Positions 21,994 to 33,689 of a stretch of DNA of 64,000 nt are shown one piece after another; within the stretch, counting starts at the first letter, position 1; each line of letters starts with the position of its first letter. Source of the stretch: Stramonita haemastoma (taxonomy: Eukaryota; Mollusca; Gastropoda; Neogastropoda; Muricidae); contig CM060335.1 of the NCBI GenBank assembly GCA_030674155.1, positions 46,971,233 to 47,035,232 on the forward strand, in the 5' to 3' direction. Below the pieces are notes generated by a model. That model had not been told where the DNA came from and did no database searches. It saw nothing but the letters and a program-made list of their open reading frames with translations. The position numbers and the translations under genes are program-made.

Positions 21994-22199
21994 TTAAAGC
22001 TTGTAGAAAGTTTGTGACACAGAGCGTTTGTTGAACATGTTCATATCTGTAGAGAAGTATTCCAGAGAGGCCAGACTGTGCCAAGAATCCTACTTAGTTC
22101 AGCTTTGATCCACAACAACACAACCCAGTGCACTTTGTATCGTATTGTATATTGTAAACCACTTCTAGTTAATACTTTTTTTTTTTTTCTGTATGATAT

Positions 22200-22440
22200 C
22201 TCCAGCTGATCTCTCCAGGGAGAGTACATTGCCACAAGAGCAGTGTTACCATTGTTACCGGTACCCATTATTCAGTTTTGTTGTTTCCCAGTCTGGGGGT
22301 CTATCGTCTCATTGGAAAGACTTAGCACCACGACCACCACTTAAGGTGTGCAAGTTGGGGCGAAAATTGGGGCTAGAATGGGGATCAAACCTGCCGTTTT
22401 CACTTTCTTGGCAGGTCCGTTACCTGTAGACCATCAACTG
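22200..22440 (-). mobile_element. SINE of a second tRNA-headed family
   Basis: The - strand head has GGTCTACAGGTAACGG (box A-like) and GGTTTGATCCC (box B). The body has the CTCATTGGAAAGACTTAGCAC stretch and ends with CTCTCCAGGGAGAG. A fragment with the same CTCTCCCCGGGGAGAG end sits inside the DIRS element at about 18062. Confidence 0.6.
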
Positions 22441-22526
22441 TTCACTGCACTGGTGAAGCCTTGGATGTATACAGGGTATCTTTGCATTTGTGCAGTACAC
22501 AAATTGCTTCATCATGAGATTGCTTC

Positions 22527-23057
22527 TGGGTGACCCCTAGATGTGATGAGTAAGACAAAGTGCATATTCTGGGTGACCCCCAGATGTGATGAGTAAGACA
22601 GAGGGCATATTCTGGGTGACCCCTAGATGTGATGAGTAAGACAGAGTGCATATTCTGGGTGACCCCCAGATGTGATGAGTAAGACAGAGTGCATATTCTG
22701 GGTGACCCCCAGATATGATGAGTAAGACAAAGTGCATATTCTGGGTGACCCCCAGATATGATGAGTAAGACAGAGTGCATATTCTGGGTGACCCCCAGAT
22801 ATGATGAGTAAGACAGAGTGCATATTCTGGGTGACCCCCAGATATGATGAGTAAGACAAAGTGCATATTCTGGGTGATCCGCAGATGTGATGAGTAAGAC
22901 AGAGTGCATATTCTGGGTGACCCCCAGATATGATGAGTAAGACAGAGTGCATATTCTGGGTGACCCCCAGATATGATGAGTAAGACAAAGTGCATATTCT
23001 GGGTGATCCGCAGATGTGATGAGTAAGACAGAGTGCATATTCTGGGTGACCCCCAGG
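22527..23057. repeat. 43-bp minisatellite
   Basis: About 12 highly similar copies of a unit beginning CTGGGTGACCCCCAGATGTG. The complement has no stop codon in any frame of the unit, so three overlapping long ORFs appear. They are artefacts. The unit holds the short inverted repeat CTGGG/CCCAG. 23060-23506 beyond it shows nothing I recognise. Confidence 0.95.
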
Positions 23058-23506
23058 GTGCTCAAGGTAGGGACCACTCAGTAAAGGTAGGATCATCGAA
23101 GTTAAATCTTAACAGTCACAGTGCATGCACAAAAGGAAGCAAGGAACTGGCAAATGTGCACATAAACTGGCGGGAATTTGGGAAAAACCAAGCATCATTA
23201 TTTTTCTGTCATAAACTTCAAAGATTTGAACAAAGAGTATGTGTGCCTAGCAGTTCATCAAATCCTGGCCACCAGAGTAACTGATATTGCTCGCTTTCAC
23301 CGAGTTAGGCTTACTAAACTCATCATTGTGTTCAGAATCGATGCCACGGATTCAGGTGATATTTCAAGAGTTGGTCAACTGTTCTGTGCTTGCAGCAAAA
23401 TGTTGCATTTTCGGTGGGATTTACGAAGCTTTCTAAACAAAAAACTGCTTTGCTTTTAAAAGGATATATACAATTGGAAGAGATTTCCAATTAGAAAGTG
23501 ATCAAA

Positions 23507-23928
23507 TGTGACGCTGCACCACATAATGAGACGGAGTGCACATGAGGTCAATTTTTAGTTATTGACATCTTATTAATGTGCAATAAAGTGGCTATCAAAT
23601 ACAAAAAACAGACTGAAAATCGGACAATTCTGTGCAACATTATTACAAATTGAAATGATAACTGCAGGATGTGACAAAATGAGAAACGGGCAAGTTTATT
23701 TTAGCAACAGGTTGTCAGAATGAGGGCTTTGGTATTTTCAAAAACACATTTAAAAGCAAAAGAAATAAAAATTATGCCTTGATATTTCATTATAAGATAA
23801 ATAACAGATCTAGTTTAATAATCAATCAAAATCTCAAAATTGACAGCTTGACCCCCACCTGCCTTTAATGGCCCTAGCGCAAAATTGGGTAATGTGCTAA
23901 GCGACTCATTTCGTGGTGGAGCGCCACA
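23507..23928 (-). mobile_element. MITE, copy 4 (inverted)
   Basis: Reads in the opposite orientation to copies 1-3. The left end is TGTGACGCTGCACCACATAA and the right end GTGGTGGAGCGCCACA, with CCACCTGCCTTTAATGG near the right. It is about 422 bp. 23930-24205 is unremarkable intron. Confidence 0.85.
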
Positions 23929-24204
23929 AATGCTTGATAAAAAAAAAAGTAATCACTGCAAATCGGATTGGTTTCCCACCCCCAGATTTATAAAACTTAA
24001 AAGACAGCCTCTGTTACAAGTTTTAAAAAATATTAGTATTCTGCAATACAATATCAAACTGATATAGACATTTTCTAGCCGTGTGAGCTGGTAATATAGT
24101 ATGAAATTCTTTTTTCATGCATATATCCTGTAGTTTTCCATTGAGTTTCTGTTGATGCTTTCACTTTGTTATAGTTGCAAATGTTTCTCTTTTCTTTCTT
24201 TTGA

Positions 24205-25532
<1,328 letters not shown>

Positions 25533-28500
25533 CATATGGGGTGTATGGGGTGCTTAAGGAGAGGTGGTACCTTTGTAAACCTGGCAGTAGCATCCCTCGG
25601 GATGGACGGGAGCACTGGTCCTCACTTGGCACTCAACTCTCACTTCTGGGTCCGGGTCCTTAACCCACCCACACCCCGGTAACCGCTTCTACTGGCAGGC
25701 GAAATGTTGTGAGGGCTGGTGCATTCTTACCCACCAGTAGGAGTCTTGGAGAGGAGATGGGCGCCACCAAGCTTCCTCAAGCCCACTGCAAGGACATGAT
25801 GAGAAAAACAAAACAGAAAGACATGCCGGATCGGTCGAGGCCCGGATCAACAACGACCGCGCTACCCACTGCAAGCCTCCAGGGTGGGAGTGACAAGTGT
25901 GCTACTGGGGCAGAACCAACTCTAAAGCTTCCAGCTAAAGAGGTAACCATTGGTACATGGAATGTAAGGACTCTGTACCAAACAGGAAGAGTACAGGAAT
26001 TTACACATGAATTACAGAGGTATAAATGGAACATCCTAGGGCTTGTGGAAGTCAGATGGATTGGCTTTGGAGAAACAACCATGCAAGACGGCCACAAAAT
26101 ATGGTACAGCGGAGAAGAGAAACTACATCAACATGGAGTAGGTTTTATTGTCATGAAAGAGATTGTGTCAAGCATCATCAGCTGCACACCAGTATCCAGC
26201 AGACTCATCTCAATCAGAGCTTCTGCAAAACCCCATAATCTCACCATCATCCAAGTGTATGCTCCAACATCTGACTACGATGATGACCAGATAGAAGAAT
26301 TCTATGAAGAACTTGAAAACGTCATCTCCAAAACGCCCAAAAAAGACATCCTTATTGTGGAAGGCGACTGGAATGCTCAGGTGGGACCTGATGCCTATGA
26401 CACCTGGGCAGGAACCATAGGACAATTTGGACTGGGAGAAACAAATGACAGAGGACAGCGGCTGCTGGAATTTGCAAAGAAGCACAAACTAACTTTGGCT
26501 AACACACTCCACCCTCACAAGCCATCCAGAACATCAACCTGGCACTCACCAAATGGTCTGATTCATAATCAAATTGATTACATTCTGTCGCCCCAAAGAT
26601 TCAAATCCAGTATAAACAAGGAAAACACAAGAACATTTCCAGGAGCTGACATTGGCAGTGACCACGACCTTGTACTCACCACCATCAGGCTGAAACTGAA
26701 AGCAAAACAACAGCCAAAAAGCCCACGCATAAGATTCGACCTGGAAAAACTCAAAGACCCAACAGTGGTTGAGATCTTCCAAGCCAACATTGGAGGAAAG
26801 TTCGCCGCACTCACAGCCATCGACAATGATGTGGACACACTGGCCAACAACATCAAAGAAGTGCTAACGACAGCAGCAGAAGAAACATTAGGAAGAAGCA
26901 GAACAAAGAAACAACCCTGGGTGACAAATGAGGTTCTTGACCTCTGCGACAAAAGAAGAGAACTTAAGAAACAAAAGTTCACAAGTCAACAAACTTACAA
27001 GAAGTACATGGATGGCCACAGAGAAGTGAGGAAAAAGATGAGAGAAGCCAAAGAAGCGTGGATAGAAGAACAATGCAACAACATCAAAGCTGGAATGGCC
27101 AAGGGAAACAGCGAAACAGCTTACGACACTTTGAAAGCACTAACGAAAACCACACAGCCTAAAGCCTCTGTTATTGAAGACAAAGAAGGAAATCTTTTAA
27201 CGGAAAACAATGCCATCCTCCAACGCTGGACAAAATACTGTGAGGGATTGTATAACTACCCACTACGCCCAGATACCAACATAGTTTCTGACAAACCCCC
27301 TGAACACCAAGATAAAGACCCACCAATACTAAGGTGTGAAGTAGATGCAGCTATTAGACAATTGAAGAAGGGGAAGTCCCCTGGAATTGATAACATCCCA
27401 GCTGAACTCATAAAAAATGGAGGGAATGAAACAGCAAGGCGATTCACAGAACTTTGTCAGAAGATCCACGACACCAAAGAATGGCCAAAAGAATGGACAC
27501 AGTCTCTTGTAATACCCCTGCCAAAGAAAGGAAACCTCAAGCAATGCCAGAACTACAGAACCATCAGTCTCATAAGTCATCCTAGCAAGATCATGCTGCA
27601 GGTAGTCCTCAACAGACTGAAAAACCAAGCGGAAAAACTCCTGGCAGAAGAACAAGCGGGCTTTAGACCAAAACGCAGCACAATGGAACAAATTTTCAAT
27701 CTGAGAATTCTGATAGAGAAGCATCTCCAACACCAAAAAGACTTGTACCACAATTTCATAGACTTCAAAAAGGCCTTTGACAGGGTATGGCATGATGGCC
27801 TCTGGCAAGTACTCAGGCACTTCAACATTGACAGCTACCTCATTGAAGTTATCAACGCTCTGTACGAGAACGCAAAAAGTGCAGTTTTCATGAACAATCA
27901 CGTGGGCGAGTTCTTCAAGACCACGGTTGGGGTTCGCCAGGGCTGCCTTCTCTCACCTGTACTCTTCAACCTCTTCCTCGAAAACATCATGACAGAGACA
28001 CTGCAAAACCACCACACTTCCATGTCCATTGGTGGAAGACCCCTTTGCAACCTCAGATTTGCAGATGACATTGACCTCATGGGCAGCAGCAAACAAGAAC
28101 TTCAATTCCTCACAGACAATTTAACAGATCGAGCAAGCGCATATGGCATGGAGGTCAGTACAGAGAAATCAAAGATCATGGTCAACAGCGTGAGTAATGA
28201 CATCACGGAAAAAAGATGAATGGAGAAATACTAGAAGAGGTGAGCCAATTCAAATACTTAGGCTCCATCCTAACAAAAGATGGCACATCAAACAATGAAG
28301 TGAAAGCTCGCATTGCAACAGCAACATCTGCTCTAGTCAGACTCCAGGGGATCATCAGAAGCAACAACATCAGCTTCTGCACCAAATACCACCTTTACAA
28401 ATCCCTCGTGATATCTGTTTTCCTATATTGCTGTGAATCATGGACTCTGACAGCAGAGTTAGAGAGGAGAATCCAAGCATTCAAGAACAAGTGCCACAGA

Positions 28501-28869
28501 AGACTCCTCAAAATATCATACAAAGAACACAAGACCAATAACTATGTGAAAGAAGAAATCAAAAAGCGTGTGGGCCCCCAAGAGCCTTTGCTCTCCACCA
28601 TAAAGAGGAGAAAGCTGATGTGGTTTGGTCATACCACAAGACACAACACCCTAGCAAAAACCATCCTGCAAGGAACAGTCAAGGGCAAGAGAAGAAGAGG
28701 CCGCCAAAAGAAATCATGGGTTGACAACATCAAAGACTGGACCGCCCAACCCCTGCAACACCTCCTACTAGCCACACAGGATCGTGAAGCATGGAAAAAG
28801 ATCTCTGTTGCGTCTTCTCTCATGTCCCCCCTACGTCCTTTGGGACATGGGACTGAGTGAGTGAGTGAG
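25533..28869 (+). mobile_element. LINE C: nearly intact RTE-clade retrotransposon
   Basis: About 3.34 kb inserted into LINE B. It has a 5' leader (25533-25708), a single EN-RT ORF, a very short 3' UTR and a (TGAG)n tail (28854-28869), all typical of RTE elements. ACATAT at 25527-25532 and 28870-28875 fits a 6-bp target duplication, and removing the element restores the LINE B reading frame (LEKVHMAACKRFLGV). Only one frameshift disrupts the ORF. Confidence 0.9.
25709..28860 (+). pseudogene. LINE C EN-RT polyprotein with one frameshift
   Basis: The first frame (25709-28219, 836 codons) holds an APE endonuclease and the RT. Endonuclease landmarks are GTWNVRTLYQTGRV at residues 82-95, VEVRWIG, GDWNAQVG near 220 and GSDHDLV near 320. 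RT landmarks are IPLPKKGN, EEQAGFRPKRST, NFIDFKKAFDRVWH, TVGVRQGCLLSP and the catalytic FADDIDLM near 790. The second frame (28216-28860) holds the thumb and C-terminal tail: SQFKYLGSILTKDGT, CCESWTLTAEL and RRGRQKKSWVDNIKDWT. The break is in an A6 run at about 28208-28213, so one base change or a sequencing error would explain it. The protein nicks the target and primes reverse transcription there. The start codon is the first in frame and may not be the native one. Confidence 0.9.
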
Positions 28870-28875
28870 ACATAT

Positions 28876-28999
28876 GGCTGCTTGCAAAAGGTTCCTTGGT
28901 GTTCCAGTTAGAACTCCAAATAAAATGATATATGGGGAACTTGGAAGATATCCGTTATATGTGAATACATATATAACATGTGTAAGATTTTGGCTTAAA
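28876..28999 (+). pseudogene. LINE B ORF, C-terminal tail after LINE C
   Basis: AACKRFLGVPVRTPNKMIYG continues as GELGRYPLYVNTYITCVRFW, the end of the LINE B protein. The same stretch appears at 31620-31735 in the second copy. It runs into a GC/TG microsatellite at 29012. Confidence 0.8.
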
Positions 29000-29011
29000 A
29001 TCGCGTGTTGT

Positions 29012-29027
29012 GCGCGCGCGCGCGCGC

Positions 29028-29062
<35 letters not shown>

Positions 29063-29375
29063 TGTGTGTGTGTGTGTGTGTGTGTGAGTGCGTGCGTGCG
29101 TGCGTGCGTGCGTGAGTGCGTGCGTACGTATCTGTGCGTATGTGTTTGAGTATGTGGACGTGTGTGTGTGTGTGTGCGTGCTTGCGTGTGTGTCGGGGAG
29201 GGGGGGGGGCGTGGGTGTTTGTGTGTACATGCAAACATGTGTGCGCAAGTGTATTTGTGTTTCTGTGAGTGAAGGAGGGGAGACGGGAGGAGGTGAGTGT
29301 AAGTGTGGGTGGGTGCGCAAACTCATGCATGTATATGTGTGTGCGTGCGCGTGTGCGCGCGCACGCGCGCGTGTG
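29012..29375. repeat. (CG)n, (GCGT)n and (GT)n cluster
   Basis: Alternating CG, TGCG and TG units with G-rich interruptions, interleaved with low-complexity DNA. The ORFs on both strands here are spurious. Confidence 0.9.
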
Positions 29376-29469
29376 TGTGTACGGTTGACGGCAGTTGAGG
29401 GAATGCTTTGTGTACAAACATCGGATGAAAATGTACGTGTAGGACAGGGTATGAGTGAATATTGTTTAT

Positions 29470-29990
29470 GACGGGATGCTTTGTTGCAGGGTTCGACTAC
29501 CATCTAGTTTTTTGTTGTTTTCATGACATGGATGTTACATGTTGTGATTAAGTACTGTGAAATACAAGATTTTTGCATACAACATTGTGGCTACATTGAA
29601 TTGGCCTGGGGCTGACATGGTTATATATTGTGGGCACACTTCTCTGGTGTGATGATTGTTTTGAGAACACAATTGTGTATGAATATTGTAACTATTTTGA
29701 CAATGACAGTCAGTGAGTAAAATGATTTCCATTGTTGTCAAGATGTACGATGTGCCTGATGTTTGTATTTTGTATGTTATAAAATGTCAACTTTCGATCA
29801 TTTGATTATTTAGTCATGATTTCGGAAGATATATATTCAAGGGTGTAATGTGTTGAGTACACGCCAAGGTATGATGGCAAAGCACTATCAAAGTTTACGA
29901 AAAAGTGATGTCTTTTTTTGTATCTTTCCATTTTTGCCCCTGAAAGTGTATTGTGGTCTAAGGCCGAAGTAAGCCTACATTAAACAGTTT
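29470..29990 (+). other. Probable 3' UTR of LINE B
   Basis: Non-coding, T-rich. It ends GGCCGAAGTAAGCCTACATT before a (CT)/(CTGT) tract. I assign it to LINE B by position only. Confidence 0.35.
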
Positions 29991-29996
29991 CAGTGT

Positions 29997-30009
29997 TTCT
30001 CTCTCTCTG

Positions 30010-30054
<45 letters not shown>

Positions 30055-30064
30055 GCTCTCACTC

Positions 30065-30097
<33 letters not shown>

Positions 30098-30363
30098 GTC
30101 TCTGTCTCTCTCTCTTGTCTTCGTCTGTCTGTCTGTCTGTCTGTCTGTCTGTATGTATGTATGTATGTATGTATTATGTATGTATGTCTGCTTCTCTGTC
30201 TGTCGTCTGTCGTCTGTCTGTCTGTCTCTCGTCTGTCTGTCTCTGTCTGTTCTGTCTGTCTGTCTGTCTGTCTGTCCTGTCTGTCTGTCTGTCTGTCTGT
30301 CTTCTGTCTGTCTGTCTGTCTGTCTGTCTGTCCTGTCTTCTCCTCTCTCTCTCTCTCTTCTCT

Positions 30364-30406
<43 letters not shown>

Positions 30407-30443
30407 CTCTCTCTCTCTCCTCTTCTCTCTCTCTCTTCTCTCT
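29997..30443. repeat. (CTGT)n/(CT)n microsatellite
   Basis: About 445 bp of CTGT, CT and ATGT units with small indels. It separates the 3' end of LINE B from the 5' truncation point of the second LINE B copy. Confidence 0.95.
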
Positions 30444-31740
30444 TAAATTCCCGAGTTACCGAAGGAGAAGTTGCTAACCAGATTAGTAAATTAAGGGTAA
30501 AGCTTGTGAAATGGATGGCCTACTCAAAAATGTTGAAGACAGGTAGTGAAATTACATTTCAAAGACATTAACGCAAAAGAATGGGCCAAAGCCATTGTTA
30601 TGCCAATCTGTAAGAAAAGTGACACTGAAAATATAGGCAAATATTGAGGAATTTCTCTACTGAGCACAACTTCAAAATGCTATGGTACAATACCACATAA
30701 GTAGCTTTATGTATGGTTACAAGAGAATAATATGATCTCTGAGGGTTAGGGCTGGTTTCGTAAAAATTATTCTGCAACTGATACCATTTTTTAAAATCTT
30801 TATCCATTTAAAAATGTCTATGACAGCGGGAAAAAAGTTTTTTGTGTGATTTTAAATAAACTTTCAATTCTGTAGAACTTGACAAGTTATTATAATTAAT
30901 CAGAAACCAGGGTGTTGAAGAAACATTTCTAACCCCTTCTGTGCAGTGTATAGTAGTTTGATATCATGTGTTAGATCAAATAATGGCTATTTATATTTTT
31001 TGACTGCCCTCTAGGGGTTTTTCAATGGTGTGTTTTGAGCTCTATGTTGTTTGGGATGTTTATCAACTAATTAGCAAGTCATGAAATGATTTTTTTAAAA
31101 TATGAAATTGTCTGAGAAGGGAAATCATGGTATACAACTTATACCAGGTGTTATAGAGTTGTTTACTTTACTATATGCAGACCGTGTTGTTTTGTTATCT
31201 TTGAAACCTATAGGTCTGCAGAATTAGTTGAATATACTACAGACCTGTTGCGTAGATGTGAAATGAAAAAAACCAAACAGATCAAACCAAAGTTATGGTC
31301 TATAGAAATGGTGGGAATTTGGGTAAGGATGAGGAATGGCTCTTAGGAAACAAAAACAGATCTAGAAGTTGTAAATAAATATTGATATTTGTAGTATTTC
31401 TCAACAAAGCTCAGTCTTAGGCATCTAAATGTAAAAGGGGGAAAAACACTAATAAGTCTATTTTGCACTTTCCTAAAAAAAAAAAAAAAAAGTAAGACAC
31501 AAGGATATGTTTCACAAGGTCTGCTTTGATATTCTGGATCGGAAATTAAACCAGTATTACTAGATGTATCTACAATTATAATCTTTAGAAAAAAAACACA
31601 AAAAAACTTCTGATGGCTAGTAAACGTTTTCCGGAAGTTTCTGTTAAACCATCCAGTAAAATGGTTTATGGGTAAGTAGCAAGATATCCTGTATATATAA
31701 ATTCATGTATTTTTGCAACTAGATACTGGTTAAAATAACT
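30444..31740 (+). mobile_element. LINE B family, second copy (heavily decayed)
   Basis: Collinear with 24400-25530 plus 28876-28999. Landmarks are AAAGCCATTGTTATGCCA (30590), AGAATAATATGATCTCTGAG (30722), a CAGACCGTGTTGTTTTG remnant of the FADD box (31180) and a remnant of the C-terminal tail (31680-31735). Frameshifts and stops are everywhere. Because nothing interrupts it at the LINE C site, it shows the ancestral arrangement. Confidence 0.75.
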
Positions 31741-31894
31741 GCAAATGAGTCACCACAGTGAGACAGTGAGAACGTCTTGGAGAAGCTGAAAATCTTTGAC
31801 TATAAGTGTTGACACGAGCTGCACAGCAAACAATTCCTGCAAGTACCGAGGAAAACGACAAGTCAACCAGCACCAGCGCAAACACCCTCTGTTA

Positions 31895-32197
31895 TTATTA
31901 TTTTATTCATTTTATTCTTTTATATCAAGGATAACAGAATAAGCAATCATGTGCTTTTTTTCACCGGTCCCCGTGTGTATGCAGTTTGTAAATATTGTCA
32001 TCTGTTCCCGCCGGCACACGATGGCCTACTCTTACGAAAAGCGAACAGGATTTAACGTGTGCGCAAGATGTTCTGCGTGCGTTCGCACACGGGGCCTCGG
32101 TTTAAAGTCTCATCCGAAGGACTTTTAGGGAGAGTGGAGTCAGCACTGATGTTAACTCCAGGAAAAATTTCCTCGACCGGACTCGAACCCGGGTACG
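31895..32197 (-). mobile_element. SINE, 5' truncated in its tRNA head
   Basis: Same family as 21211-21565 in reverse. The A-rich tail is at 31895-31925, then the body, and the head stops after box B (CTCGAACCCGGGT at 32184). LINE D ORF1 similarity begins at once. Confidence 0.8.
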
Positions 32198-33180
32198 ATG
32201 AGTGCTATCCAAGAATTAAAAGACGTGATATCGACACTATGTGTGGGCATCTCAACACTCCAGCGCACAGTTGACACGCAAAAAAATACAATTGCCAAAC
32301 ATCTTGCTAATATATTGGCTAGATCTAGCACTGTGGCAAGTACCGGAATCAGATGTACAGTTTGTTCTGTGGGTCCAGCCCAGCAAATAAGGTTAGATCT
32401 AGCCTAGCCTTTCCTATGCAGATGTTAGTAGGCCAAAGTCAACCCAGGCAGTTGGGGGAACAGTACCCAAGCCTGCTGCAACACCTGCAGTTGACAAGTA
32501 CGTAAAACAACCCAATTTAAGGAAAAGAATTGAAACACGTCAAACAACTGATTCAAAGCAACAATTGACGTAAAAAAGGGACCTAGTGTTCAGAACTTGA
32601 AATCCAAAGAGAAAGAACATCAACATTTCTCATATGTAGTGTTACTCCATGACTCAGCGGTCAATAAAGTAAACTATAAAAGATGGGGTGCTCCTACAGT
32701 TTTGAAGCTGTCTCTCAAAAAAGTTTATTCCACAGAGGACATTATATCACCTTTGAAACTGTGCCTTCTTTCTCAGAGAATCCAGTGGAGACCCTTGTAA
32801 TCCACCGTGGCATTAATGATCTCAAAAAAGGGACACAAAATTCTGTAGTAAACAATTCACAAAAAGTGTCAGAGATACCAGGACAAGACACCCCAAACTG
32901 AAAATAGTCATAAGCAAAGTTGCACCTGTGGATAATATAGATCTGAACATTAAATGAGATGTCTTTAGTGCCTTTGCTATGTCAGATCTTATGGTATTGA
33001 CAAAGTATCTTGTATCAGTCATGCGAATCCAGACACCAGCCACAGGATACTGAGGGACTGTGACCATCCTATATCAAGAGGGGCCAGTGTACTGGCAGGG
33101 AACCTGGGCAGGCACGTCCGAGGGCTGTTTTGGGAAACACCAAAGACCAGATGTTTCCATCTACACCTACCTGGGTCATT
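32198..33180 (+). pseudogene. LINE D ORF1, SGNH-hydrolase-like (broken)
   Basis: AIQELKDVISTLCVGIS (32200) matches the coiled coil of LINE E ORF1. VVLLHDSAVNKVNYKRWG (32640) matches its first esterase block. HRGINDLKKG (32800) has the Gly-x-Asn-Asp of SGNH block III. A DCDHP remnant (33058) matches the last block, and SVLAGNLGRHVRGLFWETP follows. At least three frame changes separate these parts. Confidence 0.7.
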
Positions 33181-33689
33181 TCATCTGCCACAACATCCAC
33201 ACTTCACTAAAGGCTACTGAAACCATGCGGGAGTAGATTTAATCTCCTAAATGACTGGTTTTGATCAAAGAAAAAGAAAAACAGGAAAGAGTTGCATATA
33301 GTACCTTTGCAATAACTTGGCATTGCTATCTTTTCATTCGAATATTGATTATTTCCCCTGTCACTTAATTGTAACTTGGATAAACTGTAAGTTTTCAGGT
33401 GTGTTATTTTTTTCTCCTTTTGAGTTTGACGTTTTTTGTTTTTTTTTACTTGTGCCATTTCCCCAGCCCCCCCCCCCCCCCAATCAGTTAATGCTTAATG
33501 TGGCATACTCTTTGAAGTTAAGCCTAGCAGTTATCACTGTTTTTACAAGATCTATTTTGTAAAAGCTACTTCTGACTGCCCTCCCTCCCCCAACCCACCC
33601 CCAACCCCATGAATACATTATACTTTCCCCAGTCCTTTCCCTGTATTCAAAAGAAGGTAGATTTCAATCTAAACGGTGATGCGTTGTGA

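Noticed and set aside
22527..23057. CRISPR-like regular array
   Set aside because: The units are contiguous with no unique spacers, in a clearly eukaryotic sequence.
22442..23096. Three overlapping - strand ORFs up to 211 codons
   Set aside because: They come from a 43-bp unit with no stops in any frame; each ORF is the same peptide shifted.
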